Position numbers and translations under genes: made by a program. Below the pieces are notes generated by a model. That model was not told the origin of the DNA, did no database searches, and saw only the letters and a program-made list of their open reading frames with translations. DNA of 23,618 nucleotides from HRBIN23 sp046294495 (lineage in GTDB: Bacteria > Chloroflexota > Dehalococcoidia > Lucifugimonadales > HRBIN23), in contig JBKBKV010000026.1 of the NCBI GenBank assembly GCA_046294495.1, forward strand, positions 1 to 23,618, in the 5' to 3' direction. Below are positions 14,037 to 19,495 of the stretch, in pieces. Every line of letters starts with the position of its first letter. Within the stretch, counting starts at the first letter, position 1.

Positions 14037-14588
14037 ATGGCAACAGCGACCACGCTACAGGCCAAACCATTGCAGGAACTTTTAGAGCAGTTTGCCCACC
14101 TCCATCGCCAGGCCCACGAACAGGAGGCCAAGCGGGTGGCCATTGTGGCCTCAAAGGGCACCCTGGATATGGCTTACCCTGCCCTCATCCTGGCCACCAC
14201 GGCAGCCTCCATGGGCATGGAGTGCGCCGTCTTCTTCACCTTCTATGGCCTCAACATCCTCCATAGGCGCAAGTCCAGATCTTTGCAGGTGGCCCCTTTG
14301 GGCAACCCCGCCGCACCTATTCCCGTCCCCAACCTCATCGGGGCCATACCCGGCATGACCCAGGCCGCCACTCTGGTGATGAAATGGATGATGCGCCGCC
14401 AGAACATGCCCTCTGTCCAGACCCTGCTGGACACGGCTAAGGATATGGGAGTGAAACTTATCGCCTGCTCCACCACCATGGGCGTAATGGGGGTGAAGGA
14501 GAGCGACCTCATAGAGGGGGTGGAGATTCAAGGGGCAGCCGCCTTCCTGGAGTTCGCCTCCAAGGCCCACATAACCCTATTCATCTAG
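14037..14588 (+). CDS. DsrE2-like sulfur-relay protein
   Basis: A 183-residue protein of the DsrE/DsrF/DrsH-like (DsrE2) family, which binds sulfur on a conserved cysteine and exchanges it with TusA. The core starts RVAIVASKGTLDMAYPALIL, followed by MECAVFFTFYGLNILHRR. The reactive cysteine is expected to be Cys144 in VKLIACSTTMGVMG; Cys63 in the MECAVFF strand is a second candidate. Hydrophobic stretches at 95-115 (PVPNLIGAIPGMTQ) are the region that in some homologues associates with membranes. The first 30 residues form a charged helix. It is 17 bases after tusA and 21 before the rhodanese gene. Carrier role follows from family and context; the direction of sulfur flow is not readable from sequence. 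Confidence 0.9.
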   Translation: MATATTLQAKPLQELLEQFAHLHRQAHEQEAKRVAIVASKGTLDMAYPALILATTAASMGMECAVFFTFYGLNILHRRKSRSLQVAPLGNPAAPIPVPNLIGAIPGMTQAATLVMKWMMRRQNMPSVQTLLDTAKDMGVKLIACSTTMGVMGVKESDLIEGVEIQGAAAFLEFASKAHITLFI

Positions 14589-14609
14589 TCCACACGGAGG
14601 GAGGGAAGC

Positions 14610-15479
14610 ATGAGCACCACACCAGGCTACGCATATCCTGTCTTGGTGGAGACCACCTGGGTGGCCGAGCACCTGAACGATCCCAAGGTGCGCATCGTAG
14701 AGGTAGATGTGGACACCTCGGCCTACGAGCAGGGCCACATCCCCGGAGCAGTGGGGTGGAACTGGAAGAACCGACTCCAGGCATTCCCCCAGCGCGATGT
14801 GATATCCAAAGAGGGGTTTGAGGCCCTGTGCAGCGTGTCTGGTATCGCCAACGACACCCTCATCGTCTTTTACGGCGACAACAACAACTGGTTTGCTGCC
14901 TATGCCTACTGGCTAGCCCGCTACTATGGGCATCCGCGGGAGTTGTTGCGCCTGCTGAACGGGGGCAGGGCCAAATGGCTGGCCGAGAAGCTCCCCCTTA
15001 CCCGGGAGGTGCCCCTCCTCAACCCCACCACCTACATTGCCCAGGAGCCAGACCTCTCCCTGCGGGCCTTCCGGGACTATGTCTATCAGGCAGTGATGAA
15101 CAAGGCCTACATCGGCCTGGTGGATGTGCGCTCTCCCAGGGAATACACAGGGGAACTGCTGGCCCCGGAGAACCTGCCACAGGAAGGTTCCCAACGGGGC
15201 GGGCACATCCCTACAGCCACTAACATCCCCTGGAGCCTGGCGGTGCGAGAAGATGGCACCTTCAAGCCCCCGGAGGACCTGCGCAACCTCTATGCTGGCA
15301 GAGGCATTACCCCCGATAAGGAGGTGATCGCCTACTGCCGTATTGGGGAGCGGAGCGCCCACACCTGGTTTGTGCTCAGTGAACTGCTGGGCTACCTGAA
15401 AGTGCGCAACTACGACGGCTCCTGGACGGAGTGGGGGAGCGTAGTTGGAGCGCCTATCCGCACAGGCCCACAGCCTTAG
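14610..15479 (+). CDS. Two-domain rhodanese (thiosulfate sulfurtransferase)
   Basis: This 289-residue protein has an inactive N-terminal rhodanese domain and an active C-terminal one. The N domain has IVEVDVDTSAYEQGHIPGAV and the FYGDNNNWFAAYAYWLARYYG stretch, with Asp where the active loop would have Cys. The C domain has GLVDVRSPREYTGE, GHIPTATNIPW and the active loop CRIGERSAHT with Cys243. The CRxGERS loop is that of mycobacterial CysA/SseA-type thiosulfate sulfurtransferases. It would supply persulfide sulfur to TusA. The ATG at 14610 follows GGAGGGAAGC and the stop lies three bases from the convergent permease gene stop. No signal peptide is present, so it acts in the cytoplasm. Confidence 0.95.
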   Translation: MSTTPGYAYPVLVETTWVAEHLNDPKVRIVEVDVDTSAYEQGHIPGAVGWNWKNRLQAFPQRDVISKEGFEALCSVSGIANDTLIVFYGDNNNWFAAYAYWLARYYGHPRELLRLLNGGRAKWLAEKLPLTREVPLLNPTTYIAQEPDLSLRAFRDYVYQAVMNKAYIGLVDVRSPREYTGELLAPENLPQEGSQRGGHIPTATNIPWSLAVREDGTFKPPEDLRNLYAGRGITPDKEVIAYCRIGERSAHTWFVLSELLGYLKVRNYDGSWTEWGSVVGAPIRTGPQP

Positions 15480-15482
15480 AGG

Positions 15483-16382
15483 CTAACGCCCCCGCAGACG
15501 GGGGTCTAGCACATCCCGCAGGGCATCCCCCAGCAGGTTGAAGCCGAACACGGCCAGACTAATGGCCAGGCCCGGGAAAATCACCAGCCAAGGGGCGCGC
15601 TGGGCGAACTCGGCGGCCGCCCCGGAGAGCATGCGCCCCCAGGAGGGGTGAGGCTCCGGCACCCCCAGCCCCAGGAAGGAGAGGCTGGCCTCCGTAAGGA
15701 TGGCGCTCCCCAACTGGGCAGTAGCCAGCACGATAAAGGGGCCGAGGGTGTTGGGTAAAATGTGCAGAAAGGCGATGCGCGCGTCCCCACACCCGATAGC
15801 CCGCGCTGCCTCCACATAGGTCATAGAGCGAATTTGCAAAGTGCTGGAGCGTATCACCCGCGCCGCCCTGGGGATAATAGGAATAGAGATGGCTATTATG
15901 ACATTGGCCAGGGAAGGCCCCAGGGCTGCCACCATCACCAGGGCCAGCACCAGCAGGGGCATCGCTTGCATAATGTCCATAACCCGTTGGAGGGTGATGT
16001 CCAGTTTGCCCATAAAATACCCGCTCAGCAGGCCCAGCACACCCCCCACCACCGTGCCCAGGAGGGTAGAACCCAACCCCACCAGGAGCGACACCCGCGC
16101 CCCGTGCACTATACGGCTGTAAATGTCCCTCCCCAGCTTGTCGGTGCCCAGCCAGAAAGTCTTACTTGGAGGGGCGAAGGTGGCCTGGGCGTTGGTAGCC
16201 GTTGGGTCGTAGGTAGCCAGGAAGTTGGCGAAGACGGCCACCAGCACCATCAGGAGGATAACTATCCCACCCGCCATCCCCAGGGGCTTGGAGCGGGCGA
16301 AGCGGAGAATTGTCTTCCACCAGGGGCGCTTGCGCCCTAACTGAATACCCCCTACTCCTGTAACTCCACGCTGGGCTTCCAC
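15483..16382 (-). CDS. ABC transporter permease, DppC/OppC type
   Basis: A 299-residue inner-membrane permease of the oligopeptide/dipeptide/nickel family. The N-terminal helix (GGIVILLMVLVAVFANFLA, about 38-56) is followed by the OppC-type soluble segment TFWLGTDKLGRDIYSRIVHGAR. Five further hydrophobic segments follow. The ATPase-contact EAA loop reads TYVEAARAIGCGDARIAFLHILPN, and the C-terminus ends LRDVLDPRLRGR. The GTG at 16382 has AGGTGA just upstream on the minus strand and lies 14 bases after the DppB-type gene. It therefore forms a permease pair with that gene. No substrate-binding protein or ATPase gene follows in this direction, so substrate (peptide, nickel, sugar or other) cannot be assigned. 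Confidence 0.92.
   Translation of the reverse strand: MEAQRGVTGVGGIQLGRKRPWWKTILRFARSKPLGMAGGIVILLMVLVAVFANFLATYDPTATNAQATFAPPSKTFWLGTDKLGRDIYSRIVHGARVSLLVGLGSTLLGTVVGGVLGLLSGYFMGKLDITLQRVMDIMQAMPLLVLALVMVAALGPSLANVIIAISIPIIPRAARVIRSSTLQIRSMTYVEAARAIGCGDARIAFLHILPNTLGPFIVLATAQLGSAILTEASLSFLGLGVPEPHPSWGRMLSGAAAEFAQRAPWLVIFPGLAISLAVFGFNLLGDALRDVLDPRLRGR
15489..15504. terminator. Hairpin at the junction of convergent genes
   Basis: CCCCCG (15489-15494) pairs with CGGGGG (15499-15504) around CAGA, inside the last codons of the minus-strand permease and ten bases after the rhodanese stop. It could stop transcription from the plus side, but no U-tract follows. Confidence 0.35.
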
Positions 16383-16396
16383 CGCTCACCTCACCA

Positions 16397-17443
16397 TCAT
16401 TGATAGCGCACCCTTGGGTCCAGCCACCCGTAAAGGATATCCACCACCAGATTGGCCAGCACCACGATAGAGGCGATAAACATTACCAGGCTTTGCACTA
16501 TTGGGTAGTCCCGCTGGCGAATGGCATCCACAAGGTATCGGGCCACCCCAGGCAAGTTGAACACCTGTTCAGTTACCACCAGCCCTCCGATCAAGAAGGC
16601 GAACTCAATGCCAACGACCGTTACCACCGGGAGCACCGCGTTGCGCAGGGCGTGGCGGTAGATCACCACCCGCTCCCGTAGCCCCTTGGCCCAGGCAGTG
16701 CGAATGTAGTCCTCCCGCATCACCTCTAGCATAGACGAACGCGTGATGCGCATTATTAGGGCGCTGGAACGATACCCTACCGCCAGCGCCGGGAAGATGA
16801 ACTGCTTCATGTTTGCCCCAAAATCCTGGAAGGGGGAGACATACAGCATCTCCGGCAGTTGCCCAACCCGCACCAGGGCCAGGATGATGAGGAGCCCCAG
16901 CCAGAAGGCCGGCATAGAAAGCCCCGCAATGCTGAAGATCCGAAGCGCATAGTCTAGGGCCGAGTCCTGGCGCACGGCGCTAATAATGCCCGTGGGTATG
17001 GCGATAACCACTGAGATAACCATGGCCATCAGGGCCAACTGGAGGGTAACAGGAATGCGAGGCTTGATAATGGCCCACGCCGGCCGGTCATAAAAGTAGG
17101 ACCTCCCCAGGTCGCCACGAAAGAGATCCCGAACCCACTCCCAGTATTGGGCCACAATGGGCTTGTCTATGCCCAACTCGCGCTCCAGGGCAGCCTTGGC
17201 CTGGGGATCCACATACCCGGCCGACTGGAAGATGATGTCGGCGATATTCCCCGGCGCCANNNNNNNNNNNNNNNNNNNNNNNNNNNNNNNNNNNNNNNNN
17301 NNNNNNNNNNNNNNNNNNNNNNNNNNNNNNNNNNNNNNNNNNNNNNNNNNNNNNNNNNGACGAAGCAGAACAAAGATGAGGATGGACATCCCCACCAGCG
17401 TGGGGATAACCACCAGGAGCCGCCGCGCCAGATACCCGCTCAT
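16397..17443 (-). CDS. ABC transporter permease, DppB/OppB type (contains an assembly gap)
   Basis: The first permease of the pair, an integral membrane protein with the DppB start MSGYLARRLLVVIPTLVGMSILIFVLLR. An N-run follows, then PGNIADIIF, the periplasmic segment AALERELGIDKPIVAQYWEWVRDL and FRGDLGRSYFYDRP. Transmembrane helices include ALMAMVISVVIAIPTGIISA and the EAA loop DYIRTAWAKGLRERVVIYRHALRNAV. The end is DILYGWLDPRVRYQ. I chose the ATG at 17443, with GAGGG six bases upstream, over the longer reading frame, since the upstream extension lacks family resemblance. Removing the Ns gives LLRLAPGN in frame, so the protein is probably about 315 residues. It is cotranscribed with the DppC-type gene downstream. 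Confidence 0.9.
   Translation of the reverse strand: MSGYLARRLLVVIPTLVGMSILIFVLLRXXXXXXXXXXXXXXXXXXXXXXXXXXXXXXXXXXAPGNIADIIFQSAGYVDPQAKAALERELGIDKPIVAQYWEWVRDLFRGDLGRSYFYDRPAWAIIKPRIPVTLQLALMAMVISVVIAIPTGIISAVRQDSALDYALRIFSIAGLSMPAFWLGLLIILALVRVGQLPEMLYVSPFQDFGANMKQFIFPALAVGYRSSALIMRITRSSMLEVMREDYIRTAWAKGLRERVVIYRHALRNAVLPVVTVVGIEFAFLIGGLVVTEQVFNLPGVARYLVDAIRQRDYPIVQSLVMFIASIVVLANLVVDILYGWLDPRVRYQ
17260..17358. other. Assembly gap (99 N) in the DppB-type gene
   Basis: The flanks join in frame to read LLRLAPGN on the minus strand with zero missing bases, the normal sequence of this family. The run is therefore probably a scaffolding artefact. Confidence 0.95.
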
Positions 17444-17474
17444 CGCCCTCTTGCCTTTGTGCCTCTCTAGCCCC

Positions 17475-17501
17475 ACTATAAAATACGATATCAGAAAGCA
17501 A
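17475..17501 (-). promoter_or_regulatory. Possible promoter of the permease pair
   Basis: On the minus strand, TTGCTT (17496-17501) and TATAGT (17475-17480) are separated by 15 bases, shorter than ideal. The intergenic stretch is AT-rich compared with its surroundings. It diverges from the glutaredoxin promoter at 17549. Confidence 0.35.
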
Positions 17502-17548
17502 GGGCGCATGATAACCCCTGCCCGGGGGATTTGCAGGGGGCCTCGCTA

Positions 17549-17557
17549 TGCTATACT
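17549..17557 (+). promoter_or_regulatory. Extended -10 promoter of the glutaredoxin-thioredoxin-selenoprotein operon
   Basis: TGC-TATACT at 17549-17557 is an extended -10 box. TTGCAG at 17531 is a possible -35 but only 15 bases away. Start near 17564 leaves about 30 bases to the TTG start of the first gene. Confidence 0.5.
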
Positions 17558-17593
17558 GGATACAATGCTGACTGAAGCAGTGAGGGTAGAGAG

Positions 17594-17812
17594 TTGGATA
17601 CCCAGAGGCCCATTATCTACACCCTGCCCGACTGCCCCACCTGCCTCAAACTAAAGACGGCGTGGCGCAGGAGGGGCCAACCCTTTGAAGAGCGCCAGGT
17701 GAGCCAGCGCCAGGAATGGCTGGATGAGGCCCTGGCCCTGGCCGACACGGTGCCCATCATCCTCTGGCCCGACGGGCGGGTAGAGGTGGGGTTTGAGGGA
17801 GAAGAGGGCTGA
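17594..17812 (+). CDS. Glutaredoxin-like small thiol-redox protein
   Basis: A 72-residue thioredoxin-fold protein close to NrdH/glutaredoxin. After a first strand PIIYTLPD comes the active site CPTC (Cys14, Cys17), then KLKTAWRRRGQPFEERQVS. The cis-proline segment is TVPIILWPDGRVEVGFEGEEG, with the GF.GE end of glutaredoxins. No ATG is in frame near the start. The TTG at 17594, with GAGGGTAGAG upstream, gives a normal N-terminus, so it is the best start. Length is short but normal for this subgroup. It heads a same-strand trio with a thioredoxin-fold protein and a SelW-like selenoprotein. Confidence 0.85.
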   Translation: MDTQRPIIYTLPDCPTCLKLKTAWRRRGQPFEERQVSQRQEWLDEALALADTVPIILWPDGRVEVGFEGEEG

Positions 17813-17828
17813 CACATCGGGTAAGAAC

Positions 17829-17843
17829 GGGGCCGGTGGCCCC
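17829..17843 (+). other. Intercistronic hairpin between glutaredoxin and thioredoxin-fold genes
   Basis: GGGGCC (17829-17834) pairs with GGCCCC (17838-17843) over a 3-base loop. No U-tract follows. It could stabilise the processed message or lower downstream expression. Confidence 0.4.
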
Positions 17844-17865
17844 ACAAAAGCAGCGGGAGGTTAGT

Positions 17866-18459
17866 ATGACCCAGAAGACCAGCGTGGTTACAACGGAACG
17901 CTTTGCCAAAGGGCTTACCTACCAGGAGTTTTTGGCCCAGGCCAAAGTAAACCTGGAGCAGTTCCATAAATGGTATAACGACTTCAACCCCAACCCCGAC
18001 GACCTGGCTTTCTTCCGCCGGGCCATGGCCCACCCCCGAGGGCCAGGCAAGGTGCTCGCCCTGGCGGAAGACTGGTGCCCCGATGTTTACCGGGGTCTCC
18101 CCGTTATGGCAAAGGTGGCAGAAGCCGTGGGCCTGGAACTAAAGGTCTTCCCGCGGGACCTGAACCTGGACATTATGGACGAGTTTCTCTATCAAGGGCA
18201 GTATCGCTCTATCCCTACCTTTGTCTTCTACACGAAGAATATGGAATATCTCTGCCATTGGATTGAGCGCCCCGCCCTTGCCAACAGGGAGACTGCCGAG
18301 GTTACCGAGCAACTCAAACGGGAGATGCCCGGCGCCAAGGAGGAAGACATCCGTGCCGAGCGGCGTAAACGCCTCCTGGCCCGCTGGCCCGCCTGGCAGC
18401 AGGAGACAGTGCGTGAAATCCGCCACCTGCTGGCCCAAACCCTGCAGATACCCCCCTAA
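17866..18459 (+). CDS. Thioredoxin-family protein with a single active-site cysteine (WCPDV)
   Basis: A 197-residue protein with a thioredoxin fold in its middle part. The strand GKVLALAEDW leads to the active site WCPDVYRGLPVMAKVAEAVG, with Cys71 but Val at the position of the second Cys. The cis-Pro segment is YRSIPTFVFYTKNMEYL at about 115-131. An N-terminal helical region of about 55 residues and a C-terminal charged helix, REEMPGAKEEDIRAERRKRL-like, complete it. One more Cys occurs in YLCHWIERP. The family resembles uncharacterised thioredoxin-like proteins (PF14595-like); its substrate is unknown. The single Cys suggests isomerase, reductase or glutathione-like monothiol chemistry, not dithiol reduction. 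ATG 17866 has GGGAGG six bases upstream, and the stop is 12 bases before the selenoprotein gene. Confidence 0.8.
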   Translation: MTQKTSVVTTERFAKGLTYQEFLAQAKVNLEQFHKWYNDFNPNPDDLAFFRRAMAHPRGPGKVLALAEDWCPDVYRGLPVMAKVAEAVGLELKVFPRDLNLDIMDEFLYQGQYRSIPTFVFYTKNMEYLCHWIERPALANRETAEVTEQLKREMPGAKEEDIRAERRKRLLARWPAWQQETVREIRHLLAQTLQIPP

Positions 18460-18471
18460 GCGGAGGAAGGC

Positions 18472-18732
18472 ATGTCCCAGAAAGGCATTGAGGTAGAGAT
18501 CACCTTCTGCATGTCCTGAGGCTACCACCTGCGCGCCGCCTGGATGGTCGGCGAGTTGTTCAACATCTTCCAGGACACCATCGCCTCTATGCGCTTGGTG
18601 CCGGGCGGGGGCGGTGTCTATGATGTGCGGGTGAACGGGAAACTGGTGTTTTCCAAGAAGCAGGTAGGGCGATTCCCCGAGATCAACGAACTAGTGGAGG
18701 CCCTCAACAACGCCTTGGAGGCACAGGAGTAA
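18472..18732 (+). CDS. SelW/Rdx-family selenoprotein with in-frame TGA (CxxU)
   Basis: Reading through TGA at 18517-18519 joins two parts of one frame into an 86-residue protein. It begins MSQKGIEVEITFCMSU and continues GYHLRAAWMVGELFNIFQD. This is the Rdx (SelW/SelT/SelH) family fold: beta-CxxC/CxxU-alpha, then VPGGGGVYDVRVNGKLVFSKK and the terminal GRFPEINELVEAL. Cys13 and Sec16 fill the C-x-x-U positions; the bases after TGA, encoding LRAAWM, match the family exactly. ATG 18472 follows GGAGGAAGGC, 12 bases after the previous gene. TGA is an ordinary stop elsewhere here (Lon-like, glutaredoxin), so the genetic code is not altered. The protein probably acts in thiol redox with its two neighbours. 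selA/selB/selC/selD are not in the window. Confidence 0.88.
18534..18553 (+). promoter_or_regulatory. Candidate bacterial SECIS hairpin
   Basis: CGCCG (18534-18538) pairs with CGGCG (18549-18553), and CC (18539-18540) with GG (18546-18547), leaving one bulged U at 18548. The apical loop is UGGAU (18541-18545), with G second. The loop begins 21 bases after the UGA, within the usual bacterial range of about 16 to 37. Because it overlaps conserved codons, pairing may be partly incidental. Confidence 0.5.
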
Positions 18733-18783
18733 GGCAAAGTATCCACCCCCGCATTAACAGACAATTCTGTGCCCTACCTCCCC

Positions 18784-18812
18784 TTGAGAGTTCAGCAATT
18801 ATGCGCTATGAT
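18784..18812 (+). promoter_or_regulatory. Promoter of the lipoprotein-subtilase pair
   Basis: TTGAGA (18784-18789) and TATGAT (18807-18812) are 17 bases apart, a close match to the consensus. Start near 18819 leaves 43 bases to the ATG at 18863. No terminator is visible between the selenoprotein and this promoter. Confidence 0.65.
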
Positions 18813-18862
18813 TAGCCGTTATGCACCAGGGGGGCCTTTCCCCGCCAGGCAAGGAGATCCCC

Positions 18863-19465
18863 ATGCAGTTAGGCAGGAAGCGCATGCACTTGGCACGCCT
18901 CGTGAGGGTGGTGTCGGCCGTTTTGCTGGTTGTTGCAGTGGCCGCTTGCGCCAGAGTGCCCTCCCCTACCCCTACCATTCCCCCATCCCCAACACCCACA
19001 CCCCGTCCGGCCGCCACCCCTAGCCCTACACTACCCCATACCCCTACGACCACACCAACCCCCCTTCCACTCCCCGGCCCTACTGCCTCATCCCCTGTCC
19101 AGGAGGGGCTACGCCTCACCCTCTCCCTTTCCAAAGGGGAATACCGAGCGGGGGAGAACCTTGAAGCCCGCTTGACCCTAACCACCACATCCCCCAACGA
19201 GGTAACCGTTACCACCAACTCCAGCCAACTCTTTGACCTGCTCTTCCGGAGCAAGGCGGGGGAGCAGCGGTGGTCGTCTGGCAAGGCTTTCCTGCCTGTG
19301 GTAACATCACACCACATCTCCCCCATCGGGGGGCTGTCCCAGACCCTTACCTGGCAAACCAGGGAGGCGGGGGAACTCACAGTTATCGGCTTGACGGTGC
19401 AGTTAAAGGTGGGCGCGAAGCAGGTGCAACTGCAGACCCCCACTGTAACAGTGGTAGTGCGCTAA
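18863..19465 (+). CDS. Lipoprotein with BsuPI-like proteinase-inhibitor domain
   Basis: A 200-residue exported lipoprotein. After a basic start (MQLGRKRMHLARLVR), the hydrophobic helix VVSAVLLVVAVAAC ends in a lipobox with the lipidated Cys at 29. A Pro/Thr-rich linker of about 45 residues follows, suitable for crossing a cell wall or spacing from the membrane. The folded part (about 80-195) resembles the BsuPI domain: LFDLLFRSKAGEQRWSSGKAF and then PIGGLSQTLTW. BsuPI was first described as the inhibitor of the Bacillus intracellular subtilisin. ATG 18863 has AAGGAG six bases upstream; an in-frame ATG at 18821 is less likely. The subtilase gene begins 30 bases later, so a protease/inhibitor or protease/chaperone pair is a reasonable inference. 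Confidence 0.75.
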   Translation: MQLGRKRMHLARLVRVVSAVLLVVAVAACARVPSPTPTIPPSPTPTPRPAATPSPTLPHTPTTTPTPLPLPGPTASSPVQEGLRLTLSLSKGEYRAGENLEARLTLTTTSPNEVTVTTNSSQLFDLLFRSKAGEQRWSSGKAFLPVVTSHHISPIGGLSQTLTWQTREAGELTVIGLTVQLKVGAKQVQLQTPTVTVVVR

Positions 19466-19495
19466 TAAGACAAAGAGGGAAGAGGAGCAGTAGGT

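Noticed and set aside
17157..17654. Plus-strand open frame through the second N-run into the glutaredoxin gene
   Set aside because: It depends on unknown bases, is antisense to the DppB-type permease and has no family features.
18517..18519. TGA read as Trp through an altered genetic code
   Set aside because: TGA ends the Lon-like and glutaredoxin genes here, so it is an ordinary stop; selenocysteine at CxxU explains the single in-frame case.
18955..19100. Repetitive CCCCTA/CCACAC sequence resembling a short repeat array
   Set aside because: It encodes the Pro/Thr-rich linker of the lipoprotein; units are irregular and there are no spacers, so it is not a CRISPR.
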